Assembly: GCA_964630925.1 (NCBI GenBank)
Contig: CAZVZK010000003.1
Coordinates: 1-64,000, forward strand
Direction: 5' to 3'
Source of the DNA: RGDT01 sp964630925
Lineage (GTDB): Bacteria; Planctomycetota; Planctomycetia; Gemmatales; Gemmataceae
Length of the DNA: 64,000 nucleotides
Made by a program: the position numbers and the translations under genes. Positions 27,162 through 36,108 of the stretch are shown one piece after another; position 1 is the first letter of the stretch, and each line of letters starts with the position of its first letter. The notes beneath the pieces were generated by a model. That model was not told where the DNA came from and did no database searches. It saw nothing but the letters and a program-made list of their open reading frames with translations.

Positions 27162-27389
27162 ATGAACAAGGAACTGAACGAAAGACTGACTGCCGAGATG
27201 AAGGGAACCCGCGTGAGTTTCCGTGGCGTGGTCGGCAAGATCGAGGGCGTCGAGGTTGAGGACGGCAGGGCGCTGGTCAAGCTGTCGAGCATGGCCGCTC
27301 GCGCGCTTCTCAGCGAATGCTGGAAGCACTACACGAGGGAAGACGTTCTCGCAGAACTCGAAGCGGCAGCAGGAGGACATCACGGATGA
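27162..27389 (+). CDS. Small hypothetical protein between portal and protease
   Basis: 75 residues with a central VSFRGVVGKIEGVEVEDGRALVKL segment that looks beta-rich and a helical end. GAGGAC precedes the ATG. It overlaps the protease start (ATGA), indicating the same operon. The function is unknown. Confidence 0.7.
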   Translation: MNKELNERLTAEMKGTRVSFRGVVGKIEGVEVEDGRALVKLSSMAARALLSECWKHYTREDVLAELEAAAGGHHG

Positions 27390-28144
27390 AGAATAAGAAC
27401 TTGGTGGAGTGCAAGTCGGTAGGGCTGAACCTGCCCGAGGACGTGGCGCGGCGGCTGGACGAGATCGTCAAGACCCTGCCCAAGGAGTACAGGTACACGC
27501 GGAAGGGCGTCCTCCCAGAGACCTCCGAACTGGTGGCGGGCGAGCGTGCCGACATCAGCATGGTCAGCGTGGAGACCATCGACCGCGACGGGGACGTGAT
27601 CCTCGCCAAGGGGATCAATACGGAGATGTTCCAGATGAACCCCATCGTGACCTTCGCCCACAAGTACGACGAGCTTCCTGTAGGCCGCTGCGCGTGGATG
27701 AAGAAGGTCAAGGGCGGGGTTAGGGCCAAGACGGTCTACACGGACGCCACGGAGACCGCTCGGGCCGTCTGGCAGATGACGCAAGAGGGCATGCTGAAGG
27801 GCAAGTCTATCGGGTTCTTCCCCTGCAAGGTCCGCTCGGCCACGTCGGAAGAGATCGCCCGCAACCCCACTTGGAAGCAGGCGGGCTGCGTGATCGAGAG
27901 TTCCGTACTGATCGAGTACGCGGTAGCGCCGATCCCCGTGAACCAAGACGCCCTCGTCGAAGCTGTCGCCAAGGGGGTCGCGACGAAGGCCATGCTGCAC
28001 AGGCTCGGCTTCACGCTGCCAGAGGAGAAGCCGCTGAGCGACGAGAGGATTGCCGAGATCATCAGGCGGGAGTTCGCCAAGGGGATCGAGCTTCTGTCAC
28101 CGGAGAAGATCCGAGAGAAGGCGATGGAAAAGTACAGGGCGTGA
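27386..28144 (+). CDS. HK97-type prohead protease (S78)
   Basis: A 252-residue maturation protease that would cleave the capsid delta domain during head assembly. The catalytic His92 (TFAHKY) and Ser141 (GKSIGF) are present in the expected order. Upstream ETIDRDGDVI and NPIVTF are conserved in the family. It is clearly homologous to the resident-cassette protease at 51718. It is followed by a hairpin terminator and then the capsid gene. Confidence 0.92.
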   Translation: MKNKNLVECKSVGLNLPEDVARRLDEIVKTLPKEYRYTRKGVLPETSELVAGERADISMVSVETIDRDGDVILAKGINTEMFQMNPIVTFAHKYDELPVGRCAWMKKVKGGVRAKTVYTDATETARAVWQMTQEGMLKGKSIGFFPCKVRSATSEEIARNPTWKQAGCVIESSVLIEYAVAPIPVNQDALVEAVAKGVATKAMLHRLGFTLPEEKPLSDERIAEIIRREFAKGIELLSPEKIREKAMEKYRA

Positions 28145-28204
28145 CTCTAACTATGGTGCGGGCTTCACTCGTGGTGTAGCTCTCAACCTTGACTCTACTG
28201 GACA

Positions 28205-28240
28205 CGGCCCCTCGCCAAGCTCAGCGCTGGCGAGGGGCCG
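28205..28240 (+). terminator. Intrinsic terminator after the protease gene
   Basis: A perfect 13-bp stem (CGGCCCCTCGCCA / complement) with a 10-nt loop, followed by TTCCTTTTCC. It has the same design as the hairpin at 33259. It may moderate the protease:capsid ratio. The rest of 28145-28407 has no gene. Confidence 0.82.
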
Positions 28241-28407
28241 TTCCTTTTCCCAACCAAGTTCAGCAAGAATCGAAGGGCAGCGCCTAACTACCTGACAAGC
28301 TCAGAGTGCGGCGGGCGAGGCTCGCGGTTGCCCAGTGGCGGCTAACCCAAGTTCAAGATCCCGCAGACACCTAAGCCAGAGGACACAAGCATAAGACAAG
28401 AGGAAGA

Positions 28408-29796
28408 ATGCCTTTAGTCAGTTACATTTTCAACGACGACTTCGGCCAGAACAAGGCAGGGGAAGTCGTCTCGCTGGAGCCAGAGCAGGCACAAGCCCTC
28501 GTCGATTGCGGGCTGCTCGCCGAAGCCACTGCGGAGGATCTGGGCGGCCCGAAGGACGAAGAGCCAGAGGTAGCCGAGACCCCCGCCGACGTTCCAGCCA
28601 AGGAAGCCGCCCTTCAGCGAGCAATCGCGGACGGCTTCAGCAAGCTCCAAAGCACGCTCGCCAAGGGCACGCAGAAGGCCAAGATCGCGGCCCCGGCCCT
28701 GTCCATCGGCAACCACGCCCAGCCGAAGCAGCCAGTGTTCAAGAGGATGAGCGACCTCTGCCGCGCGGTCTACAAGGCGAAGCAGGGCGACAACCGCTCC
28801 CGCAACATGCTCGCGGCCCACATGTCCGACCTGAGACTGAAGGCCCCGGCAGGCGCGAACGAGACGACAGCGGCACAGGGCGGCTACGCCGTGATCCCAG
28901 AGTGGGCCGACCAGATCTTCAGCAAAGTCAAGAACCTGCCTCGCCTGCTCGACATGTGCGACAAGCAGACCATCAGCGGCAACACCCTGAACATCCCCGC
29001 CATCAACGAGACGAGCCTTGCTGACGGCTCCCGTGGCGGCGGCATCCTGAGCTACTACGTCTCGGAAGGCAACGTCGCCACGACCAGCTACCCGCAGATG
29101 ACGCAGATTCAGGCGGTCCTCAACACGCTCGTCACGATCATCCCGATCACGAACCAGCTTCTTGAGGATAACGCCTACAACCTCGACTCCTTCCTTCAGG
29201 AGAAGGTCGGCGAGGAAATCACATGGCAGGAGGACTACGCGGTCCTTCAAGGCTCCGGTACGGGACAGCCGAAGGGCATCCTGAACCAAGCCGCCCTCGT
29301 GACCGTGGCGAAGGAGAGCGGTCAGGCTGCGGCCTCGGTCGTCTTCCCGAACCTCGCGAAGATGTGGGCCACCCTGTACCCCGCCAGCCGTGGCAACGCG
29401 GTCTGGCTGATCAACCCGCAGGTCTACCAGCAGCTTGTACAGATGACCTTCCCGAACGCCTCTGGCACCTACCCCGCCTTCGGCTTCGTAAGCTGGGACG
29501 CCCACGAGGAGTTCCCGCTGAAGATCTTCGGTCGTCCGGCCCTCGAATGCCTGATGACGGCTGACCTTGGCTTGCCGGGCGACATCCTGCTTGCCGACCT
29601 GAAGCAGTTGACGTGCGCCGAGCATCCGGGCCTACAAGTGGACGTGAGCGATCAGGTCTACTTCACGAGCCTCCAGACGCTCTTCCGCTTCGTCAGAAGG
29701 TACGACATCCGCTCCCCGTGGACGGCTGCCCTGACCGACTTCAACGGCCACTACACCTACAGCCCGTTCGTGGCCCTGCAATCTCGCGGAACCTAA
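28408..29796 (+). CDS. Major capsid protein, HK97 fold
   Basis: 462 residues. The first ~110 are acidic and helical, typical of the scaffolding delta domain removed by the prohead protease. The mature part begins around KRMSDLCRAVY and contains GGYAVIPEWADQI, QGSGTGQPKGIL and KIFGRPALECLMT, all HK97-family hallmarks. GAGGAAG precedes the ATG. It is followed by a terminator and the head-tail connector gene. Confidence 0.93.
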   Translation: MPLVSYIFNDDFGQNKAGEVVSLEPEQAQALVDCGLLAEATAEDLGGPKDEEPEVAETPADVPAKEAALQRAIADGFSKLQSTLAKGTQKAKIAAPALSIGNHAQPKQPVFKRMSDLCRAVYKAKQGDNRSRNMLAAHMSDLRLKAPAGANETTAAQGGYAVIPEWADQIFSKVKNLPRLLDMCDKQTISGNTLNIPAINETSLADGSRGGGILSYYVSEGNVATTSYPQMTQIQAVLNTLVTIIPITNQLLEDNAYNLDSFLQEKVGEEITWQEDYAVLQGSGTGQPKGILNQAALVTVAKESGQAAASVVFPNLAKMWATLYPASRGNAVWLINPQVYQQLVQMTFPNASGTYPAFGFVSWDAHEEFPLKIFGRPALECLMTADLGLPGDILLADLKQLTCAEHPGLQVDVSDQVYFTSLQTLFRFVRRYDIRSPWTAALTDFNGHYTYSPFVALQSRGT

Positions 29797-29814
29797 CGAC
29801 AGCGTATCCATACC

Positions 29815-29851
29815 ACAAGCCCCGCAGTGTCTTACGACTTGTGGGGCTTGT
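29815..29851 (+). terminator. Terminator after the capsid gene
   Basis: Nine-bp stem ACAAGCCCC (29815-29823) / GGGGCTTGT (29843-29851), extendable with mismatches, followed by TGCGTAG. It could limit read-through from the highly expressed capsid gene. Confidence 0.65.
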
Positions 29852-29866
29852 TGCGTAGATACAGGT

Positions 29867-30721
29867 ATGGCACTGATTACACCCCACCAAGCGACCGAGC
29901 GCGTCCCCAACTTCCCAGCGGCAGACCTTGCGCTGATGGGCAGGATCGTCGATGCCTGCTCAGCCCTGATCGAGAAATACTGTAACCGGACCTTCGCGGT
30001 CACGAGCTACGACGAGCTTCTTGACGGGACGGGACACCCCAACCTAATCCTGAACAACTACCCGGTCCAGCAGATCGACCGCGTCATGTTCCAGAACACG
30101 CAGGTCGTCAGCATCGGGAACATGGGGGCCAGCGTCAGCAGGGCTTCCTTCCGCCTCGACGCCACGAACCTCTACCTGACCAGCGTGGCTAGCGGGACCA
30201 CGACGAGCAGGAGGATTGCCCGCTCGTCCGTGCCCACCTTCGGCCAGCTTGCGGCGGCTGTCAGCGCCTACTCGGCGGACGGCTGGAACGCTACGGCTCT
30301 GGGGATGTACTCTAGCTGGTCAACGGCGGACCTGTACGCGCCGCAGGGAGGGTTCGAGGTAAGGTGGATCGGCTGGGGCTACCTGTGGCATCACGCCTTC
30401 GGAGTGCCAGCCAGCATGCAGAACCCGGCCATCGGGGAGATCGTCAGCAACTTCGGGTTCCAGCGCGGCTACCAGAACTACCGCTGCGTCTACACGGCGG
30501 GCTTCCCCGAGATCCCCGACGAGATCCAGCAGGCATGCGCCGAACTGGCCGCTGCGGTCTACCTGAACACGGAAGTCAACCCGAACCTCCAATCGGAGAA
30601 CTTGGGCGGCTACTCCTACACGAACATAGCCGAGAAGAGCTTCGGCAACCTGAGCATCGCCAGCCGCTACGCCCTCGATCTGTACAGGGTCCGAAGGATC
30701 GTCAAGTACAAGACCTGCTAA
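29867..30721 (+). CDS. Head-tail connector (gp6-like)
   Basis: 284 residues. The N-terminal helices ADLALMGRIVDACSALIEKYCNR and a late helix EIQQACAELAAAVYLNTEV match the gp6-like connector that docks on the portal. A long insertion (about 90-190) makes it larger than the family norm. TAGATA lies 5 bp before the ATG. It is convergent with the following GT2 gene (4-bp overlap). Confidence 0.75.
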   Translation: MALITPHQATERVPNFPAADLALMGRIVDACSALIEKYCNRTFAVTSYDELLDGTGHPNLILNNYPVQQIDRVMFQNTQVVSIGNMGASVSRASFRLDATNLYLTSVASGTTTSRRIARSSVPTFGQLAAAVSAYSADGWNATALGMYSSWSTADLYAPQGGFEVRWIGWGYLWHHAFGVPASMQNPAIGEIVSNFGFQRGYQNYRCVYTAGFPEIPDEIQQACAELAAAVYLNTEVNPNLQSENLGGYSYTNIAEKSFGNLSIASRYALDLYRVRRIVKYKTC

Positions 30722-31446
30722 GCCTTGTTGAAGTGGTCTGCCCAGACGCGGCGGTAGACCTGAGTGGCTTCGCCCCCCACCCACTCGGCGAAGACCGCGA
30801 AGCTGGGGTCAGTGCTGCCGTCGTGGGGGTTCTTGTGGCCGATACCCAGCCCACTAGCGCCGGGCATGTTCTTCATCCCGACGTGGAGCATGCGGCCATC
30901 GGGCATCGGCTGCGGGCTGAGCCTCTTCGTCGCGGGCCAGATGTTCCCGGCTTCGACCCAGAGGTAGCAGTCGATGAAGACCGACTTGAACACCCGGCAC
31001 ATCCGCTCGATCCGGGGGAGAAGCTCGGCGCGGAAGGCGGTCGCGGCGAGGCTGGCGTGGTCCGCGTTGTGCATCCTGACGAAGCGCCTCGACGGCAGCT
31101 TGAAGTAGACATCGTGGGAGATCCCCGCCAAGTCAGCCTCGTCGAGCATGCCGTTCAGGGTCTCCAGATGGCGGGGGTCGTAGTAGTCATCATCCTCGAC
31201 CACGAAGACCCGGTTCCCCTCGACCAGCGGCAGGGCGGCTAGCCAGTTCTCGCAGATCGAGGGCAGCGTGTCGTTCGAGGGGTCTCGGCTCACGACCTGC
31301 TGCCCCATCGTGTAGCTGTACTCTTCCCGCCCGTCGTTGATCACGAGCCACTGGTCCCACTTGAAGTTCTGCCGCTCCATCCACCGTTCGCACAGCCCGA
31401 AGCAGAATGCCCGGTCGCGGGTCGTCGTCACTATGGTCGTCTTCAC
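30718..31446 (-). CDS. Family 2 glycosyltransferase inside the head-tail module
   Basis: A 242-residue GT-A-fold enzyme. The start TTIVTTTRDRA and the metal-binding DDD (VVEDDDYYDP, about 82-91) indicate an active-site-competent nucleotide-sugar transferase. GTG start, coupled to the upstream small gene (overlapping TGA). It is on the opposite strand from the surrounding structural genes, so it is probably a later insertion (moron). Its target may be virion proteins or the host surface. Confidence 0.8.
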   Translation of the reverse strand: MKTTIVTTTRDRAFCFGLCERWMERQNFKWDQWLVINDGREEYSYTMGQQVVSRDPSNDTLPSICENWLAALPLVEGNRVFVVEDDDYYDPRHLETLNGMLDEADLAGISHDVYFKLPSRRFVRMHNADHASLAATAFRAELLPRIERMCRVFKSVFIDCYLWVEAGNIWPATKRLSPQPMPDGRMLHVGMKNMPGASGLGIGHKNPHDGSTDPSFAVFAEWVGGEATQVYRRVWADHFNKA

Positions 31447-31661
31447 TGGGCGTTCTCCCCGCTCTTCAGCTTCTCGTAGGCGTTCTGGCAGGTGTCGATC
31501 TGGCCCTTCAGCAGGTTCAACTTGTGCAGGGCCGAAGGCTCGTTGCTGGCCATGCCCAGCGTTATCGCGGTGTCGAGCTTCTCGGCGAGGCGGGACAGGT
31601 AGCAGAGGCGGGAGAGCAGGGCCACACGCGCCACCGACCGTTCAGATTGTGTTAGGTTCAT
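31443..31661 (-). CDS. Small helical protein cotranscribed with the GT2 gene
   Basis: 72 residues, mostly helical (SVARVALLSRLCYLSRLAEKLDTAI), no family recognised. Its stop overlaps the glycosyltransferase start. It lies on the opposite strand to the surrounding head-tail genes. Confidence 0.6.
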   Translation of the reverse strand: MNLTQSERSVARVALLSRLCYLSRLAEKLDTAITLGMASNEPSALHKLNLLKGQIDTCQNAYEKLKSGENAQ

Positions 31662-31691
31662 GAACTATGATAGCGGCCACTACATACATTC

Positions 31692-32012
31692 ATGAAGCAG
31701 CTTCTCAAGCAGACCATCACGATCAGCCGGGCGACCACCGCGAGCGGGGCGAACATGGGCGTCGAGACGACCCCGCTCGCGGTCTACGAGGGCATCGGGG
31801 CCAGCGTCCAGCCCGCAACGTCCTCGATCATGCTCTTCTACGCCCAGAGGAACATCAAGGTGACGCAGACCGTCTTCGTCGCGGGGACGCTCGACCTCCA
31901 GAGGGGGGACACCGTCGCCGTTGACGGCAGGACGCTTCAGGTCATCGGCTGGCGCGACCTGACGGGCCGGGGGAGGGTCATGGCCATCGACTGCGAGGAG
32001 TTCCCCCAATGA
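31692..32012 (+). CDS. Head closure / head-tail joining protein
   Basis: 106 residues, a small beta-rich protein (TITISRATTASG ... TLDLQRGDTVAVDGRTLQVIGWRDL) in the position of head-closure adaptors, right after the connector. TACATA precedes the ATG by 5 bp. The start of the next gene overlaps (ATGA). Assignment is by position and fold pattern. Confidence 0.65.
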   Translation: MKQLLKQTITISRATTASGANMGVETTPLAVYEGIGASVQPATSSIMLFYAQRNIKVTQTVFVAGTLDLQRGDTVAVDGRTLQVIGWRDLTGRGRVMAIDCEEFPQ

Positions 32013-32389
32013 GCGACCCCATGAAGGACGTAGAGCGGGAACTGGGGAGGCGCGTCGAGAAGGCCGCGATCCACTTGGTCAATTCCATCCGCCAGAAGCT
32101 CAACCGCTCCCAGCCCTACACGATCAGCAAGAGCGGCTCGGGCAAGCACTACCACGGGCAAGACCCGTCCCTTCCGGGCGAGCCGCCGAAGAAGATCCGT
32201 GGAGACCTACAGCGCAGCATCGCCTACGAGATGGGGCCGGACAGGCTCTCTGCCAAGGTCGGCACGAACCTCGACTACGGGGCCTACCTCGAACTGGGCA
32301 CGAGCCGCATGGCCCCGCGCCCGTTCCTCCGCTCGACCCTGCTCGAAGAGCAAGGGACCATCGACCGCATCCTGAGCGGCGGAAGCTAA
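32009..32389 (+). CDS. HK97 gp10-like tail-joining protein
   Basis: 126 residues. The signature LDYGAYLELGTSRMAPRPFLR (in two overlapping motifs, about 88-109) is characteristic of the HK97 gp10 family, which joins tail and head. It is preceded by RGDLQRSI, typical for the same family. The length is normal. Confidence 0.85.
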   Translation: MSDPMKDVERELGRRVEKAAIHLVNSIRQKLNRSQPYTISKSGSGKHYHGQDPSLPGEPPKKIRGDLQRSIAYEMGPDRLSAKVGTNLDYGAYLELGTSRMAPRPFLRSTLLEEQGTIDRILSGGS

Positions 32390-32396
32390 ATACGGC

Positions 32397-32795
32397 ATGA
32401 GCTTCCTTGCAGACTTCAAGACCTTCTGGGCTGGCAACTCCGCGTTGAACACGGCCCTCCCCGTGACCCGGCTGTTCCTCGACTACGTCCCGCCGCAGGC
32501 GGATTACCCCTACTGCCGCTTCACGGTCATCGGCCACACGAGGCAGGACACGACCGGAGCGCCCCACGTTGAACTGATCAGCTACCAGCTTGGCCTCTTC
32601 AACACGGACCTCGACGCCCTGACCGCGACCGTTGCGACCGTGATCGGCCAGCTTGACAACGCCACGATCAGCGCGGCCACCATGCGGAACCGCAGGATGA
32701 ACGGCCCGCTGCCCGCCTGCGAGGTTCAGAACGGGGCCTACACCTACAGCCACCTGATCGAGTACGAGTGGAGCTACTACAGCTTGGCGGGATGA
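32397..32795 (+). CDS. Tail completion/terminator protein (DUF3168-like)
   Basis: 132 residues in the tail-terminator position between gp10-like and tail-tube genes. VTRLFLDYVPPQADYPYCRF and the late SHLIEYEWSYY match the general tail-terminator pattern. TAAATA lies 4 bp before the ATG. Identity is moderately certain. Confidence 0.65.
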   Translation: MSFLADFKTFWAGNSALNTALPVTRLFLDYVPPQADYPYCRFTVIGHTRQDTTGAPHVELISYQLGLFNTDLDALTATVATVIGQLDNATISAATMRNRRMNGPLPACEVQNGAYTYSHLIEYEWSYYSLAG

Positions 32796-32853
32796 GAAAA
32801 CCTCTGCCAGCGCCTAGATACCTGCACTAGGTTCTTAGCGCTATAGAGGTTTA

Positions 32854-33237
32854 ATGTCTTACATCAATGGTTTCGGAGGGGACGTAACGGTCGGCACCTT
32901 CACGTTCTCGGTCGTCGAGTGGACGCTGAAGGTGGACAACGGCGTGATCGACGTGACGAACACGGGTTCGAGCAACTACGGCCAGTTCATCCCCGGCGTC
33001 AACTCGGGCCAAGTCTCGATCAAGGCGTTCTGGGACACCACGAGCATCTACACGGGGGCGACCCCGAACCTGCTCCCCGGAGTGTCGGCCACGTTCACGG
33101 GCAAGATCGGCACCAGCGGCAAGACGGTAACGGGGACCATCATCATCATGTCCATCAGCCTTGGCAACAGCCCTTCCGCAGGCGTGAGCTACGACATCGA
33201 GGGCAAGCTGACTTCCGCCCCGACCTACCCGACCTAA
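32854..33237 (+). CDS. Major tail (tube) protein
   Basis: 127 residues, beta-rich with repeating VDNGVIDVTNTGSSNYGQF and SFxDxTSxY-like strands; it sits just before the chaperone pair, the standard place for the tube gene. GAGG precedes the ATG. A terminator follows at 33259, as expected for a highly expressed gene. Confidence 0.78.
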   Translation: MSYINGFGGDVTVGTFTFSVVEWTLKVDNGVIDVTNTGSSNYGQFIPGVNSGQVSIKAFWDTTSIYTGATPNLLPGVSATFTGKIGTSGKTVTGTIIIMSISLGNSPSAGVSYDIEGKLTSAPTYPT

Positions 33238-33258
33238 TCAGTTGAACTTTATAGGGGA

Positions 33259-33294
33259 GGCCCCCTTGCCATGCTCGCCGCTGGCAAGGGGGCC
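33259..33294 (+). terminator. Terminator after the tail tube gene
   Basis: A perfect 13-bp stem (GGCCCCCTTGCCA / complement) and 10-nt loop followed by AAACTTTG. It has the same stem length and loop size as the hairpin at 28205, indicating a shared expression strategy. Confidence 0.8.
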
Positions 33295-33344
33295 AAACTT
33301 TGCGCCCCGCCCACTATCATAAGTCATCCACTGTCACAAGGAGC

Positions 33345-33800
33345 ATGATGAACCACATCGGAAGAGAAACCTACGTCGAAGTCGAGGGCAGGAAGTACAG
33401 GCTCTCCCGCTTCACCCGCAAGCTGGTCTCGGCCTTCCTCGACTGGTCAGAGGCCGTCCTGCCGAACCCGTTCGACGCCATCAAGGGCAAGCTCGACGGG
33501 CTGCCCGAGTTCGCGCAGCAGTTGATCGTCAAGGACGCCATCGAAGCCGCCAAGCTCAGGAAGAGCCTCAACAGCCCAGAGGTTCAAGCGCTCATGGGCA
33601 CGGACAAGGGGCTTATGAAGATCATCTGCCTCCTGTTCTCGACCCACCACCCAGAGCTTACGGTCGAGGACGCCAGCAAGATCTACGACGACTGCCTAGA
33701 GGAGCATGGGGCCGACTACCTGCCCAAGAAGATCGCCGAAGCATCCGGCATCGTGCTGGCCAAGGGGGGCGAAGGCGAGGGCGACTTTCGCAAGGAATGA
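33345..33800 (+). CDS. Tail assembly chaperone, G product
   Basis: 151 residues, mostly helical (RKLVSAFLDWSEAVLPNPFD ... VQALMGTDKGLMKII). Its position between tube and tape-measure genes and the overlapping second frame fit the G protein of the tail assembly chaperone pair. AAGGAGC precedes the ATG. The slippery sequence GGGGGGCGA is at 33764-33772, near the 3' end, so a fraction of ribosomes should continue into the 33769-34089 frame. Confidence 0.85.
   Translation: MMNHIGRETYVEVEGRKYRLSRFTRKLVSAFLDWSEAVLPNPFDAIKGKLDGLPEFAQQLIVKDAIEAAKLRKSLNSPEVQALMGTDKGLMKIICLLFSTHHPELTVEDASKIYDDCLEEHGADYLPKKIAEASGIVLAKGGEGEGDFRKE
33764..33772 (+). promoter_or_regulatory. Candidate -2 frameshift site GGGGGGCGA
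   Basis: Read in the G frame as AAG GGG GGC GAA. A -2 slip on GGC gives GCG AAG GCG ... and enters exactly the frame of the downstream T region. The same 9-mer is the documented -2 shift site of phage Mu tail genes. Confidence 0.8.
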
Positions 33801-34089
33801 CCTGCCAGTAGAGCGGGAGGACTGGCTGAAGATCGACGCCATCCTCTGCAAGGAGTACCACTACCGCCCGTGGGAGCTTGACGAACTGACGATCCCCGAG
33901 ACCTCGTGGCTGCTGCTCGCCCTCCAGCAGGAAGAGGAGAAGCCCACGCTGTCGAAGGGGCAAGACCCGGTCACGCAGCGGATCATCATGGATCAGATGG
34001 ACAGGGAGGTTCAGGCGAAGCTCGCGTACAACCGGCTCAGCGCCAAGGAGAAGCTGGAACGGGCGATGCGGCAATACCCTGTCGGCTGA
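33769..34089 (+). CDS. Tail assembly chaperone, T extension (frameshift product)
   Basis: About 106 codons read only after the -2 shift, giving a GT fusion of roughly 248 residues with the first 142 codons of G. The region EREDWLKIDAILCKEYHYRPWELDELTIPETSW is conserved-looking, and QDPVTQRIIMDQ continues it. No own ribosome binding site or good start exists before this frame, which supports frameshift expression. Confidence 0.78.
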   Translation, partial: AKARATFARNDLPVEREDWLKIDAILCKEYHYRPWELDELTIPETSWLLLALQQEEEKPTLSKGQDPVTQRIIMDQMDREVQAKLAYNRLSAKEKLERAMRQYPVG

Positions 34090-34100
34090 CTAGATAGGGT

Positions 34101-36095
34101 ATGGCTGAAGGAAGAGAACTATCGTCGCTGTTCGTGTCCGTCGTCGCGAAGGGCATGGAGCAGGTCAACGGGCAGATCAACAAGCTGAAAGGCTCCGTCG
34201 CGGAGGCCAGCAAGAAGCCTCTGGAGATCAAGGCCAAGGGCGCGGGGCTGGACAAGGCCGCTGCCGACGCCAAGAAGGGCCAGCAGGGCAAGGGCGGCAA
34301 GGACGACCCGCCCGCCCAGAAGGGGGAAGGCCCCGAGAAGAAGCAGTCGGCCTTCATGACCATCAGCAAGGGCATCGGCTCGGGGATAGCCGCCGCTGCG
34401 GGTGTGGCCATGAGCGCCATGGAGAAGCTCGGCGACGCCATCAACGCCATCGGCCCCATCGCCGAGCAAGCCTTCTCATTCGCCAGTTCCTCGATCACCG
34501 GCTTCATCAAGGCCGCCGACCCCGTGGGCTTCGACCAGCTTCAGGGCGTGATCAGCCAGATCTCGGTACAGGTCGGGACGATCTTCCTGCCCCTGCTCGA
34601 CGAGGCGCGGGCCATGATGGAGCGCGTCCTTGATGTCGTGCGGCGGCTGACCCCCGAGCAGAAAGACCAGATCGTCCAGTGGGTCAAGATCGCGGGGGCC
34701 ATCGCGCTCGGCCTGATCATCCTGCCCAAGGTCGTCACCGCTATCAACATGGTCAGCGCGGCGGTTCAGGCGTTCGGCGTCGAGTCGTCCATAGCCACGG
34801 GCGGCATCACGGCCCTTATCGGCATCCTCGCCGCAGCGGTCGGGGCCTTCGCCATCTTCGGGGGCCAGACCGACGAGGGCCAATCCGCCTTCCAGTCGCT
34901 CACGGAGGCGGTCAAGCCCCTGATCGACGCCTTCAAGGATGTCGGGACGGCCCTGATGGATGCGTTCAAGGGGGTTCTCCCTGCCCTGATCGAGCTAGGC
35001 AAGGCCACGATCCAAGCCCTGACCCCGATCCTCGCCCTCGTGGCGGAAGTGGTCAAGGCCCTCGGGACCGTCTTGGCCGACGCCCTGCAACGGCTGCTGC
35101 CCATCATCACGAAGGTCATGGGGATCTTCGCGGAGGCGCTGGGCAAGATCGCCGAAGCCCTGATGCCGCTGATCGGTGCCGTGGCGCAGGTCTTCGGCAC
35201 CATCGTCAAGATCATCGCCAGCGTCCTTGAGAAGCTGCTGCCCGTCTTCCAGTTGCTCGTAGCCACCATCACCAAGCTGATCGGCATGCTGGTCCCCATC
35301 GTCACGCAGGTCGTCGAGACCATCGGCAGGATCTTGGAGGCTCTGGCCCCCGTGATCGAGTTCGTCGTCGGGGTCGTGGCCAACGCGGCATCCGTCGTGC
35401 TGAATCTCTTCGGCTCGCTGCTCGATGGACTCTCCCCGATCATCAACATGATCACGGACCTGATCGGGGACATAGGCGAGGTATTCGCGGGCGTCGTGGA
35501 CTCGATCAGCCCCCTCTTCGACATGGTAATGGAGCAGGTCGAGGGTCTCGGGGGCATCTTCGAGGGCGTCTTCGAGGGCATCAAGGTCGTCCTCGACTGG
35601 ATACGGCCCGTGTTCGAGGCGGTCTTCGGGGCCATCCGCTTCGCCATCTTGGCTGTCGGCAAGGCCCTCGTGTACGTCGGGACGCTCCTGCGGGAACTGA
35701 TCAAGGGCAACTTCAACTCGGCGATCTCCACGGCGAACCAAGCCGTCACGGACTTCGAGAACAAGATCGAAGAGAAGCGGGCCGAACGCGAGAACCGGCG
35801 GGCGAGGCTGAAGGAGGGCAAGGGCAGCGGCATCGGGGGTTCCTTGGGCGACGAGGACGACACGAAGGCCCCCAAGGGGAGGCATGCGCCGATGGCCCAG
35901 CAGAAGGTAGAGCTTGTGGGGATCTCCGAGCTATGGAAGAAGGCGCAGTCGGCGGCGGTCGAGACCCCCGAGCAGAAGGCGGCTCAGGAGCGGCTCAGGG
36001 CGCAGCAGCAGGCGCTTGAGGAGCAGAAGAAGACCAACAAGCTTTTGGAGAAGATCGAGGAGAAGGAATCGGGCGGCGGTTCTTGGGGGCCATAA
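34101..36095 (+). CDS. Tape measure protein
   Basis: 664 residues. After a Lys/Gln-rich N-terminus there are long hydrophobic and helical stretches (GSGIAAAAGVAMSAMEKLGDAI; VAQVFGTIVKIIASVLEKLLPVF) typical of tape measures, and a basic coiled C-terminus. A length of ~660 would set a tail of about 100 nm by the usual residue-to-length rule. TAGATA lies 4 bp before the ATG. It is directly after the chaperones, as expected. Confidence 0.88.
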   Translation: MAEGRELSSLFVSVVAKGMEQVNGQINKLKGSVAEASKKPLEIKAKGAGLDKAAADAKKGQQGKGGKDDPPAQKGEGPEKKQSAFMTISKGIGSGIAAAAGVAMSAMEKLGDAINAIGPIAEQAFSFASSSITGFIKAADPVGFDQLQGVISQISVQVGTIFLPLLDEARAMMERVLDVVRRLTPEQKDQIVQWVKIAGAIALGLIILPKVVTAINMVSAAVQAFGVESSIATGGITALIGILAAAVGAFAIFGGQTDEGQSAFQSLTEAVKPLIDAFKDVGTALMDAFKGVLPALIELGKATIQALTPILALVAEVVKALGTVLADALQRLLPIITKVMGIFAEALGKIAEALMPLIGAVAQVFGTIVKIIASVLEKLLPVFQLLVATITKLIGMLVPIVTQVVETIGRILEALAPVIEFVVGVVANAASVVLNLFGSLLDGLSPIINMITDLIGDIGEVFAGVVDSISPLFDMVMEQVEGLGGIFEGVFEGIKVVLDWIRPVFEAVFGAIRFAILAVGKALVYVGTLLRELIKGNFNSAISTANQAVTDFENKIEEKRAERENRRARLKEGKGSGIGGSLGDEDDTKAPKGRHAPMAQQKVELVGISELWKKAQSAAVETPEQKAAQERLRAQQQALEEQKKTNKLLEKIEEKESGGGSWGP

Positions 36096-36108
36096 CTCTA
36101 ACTATGGT

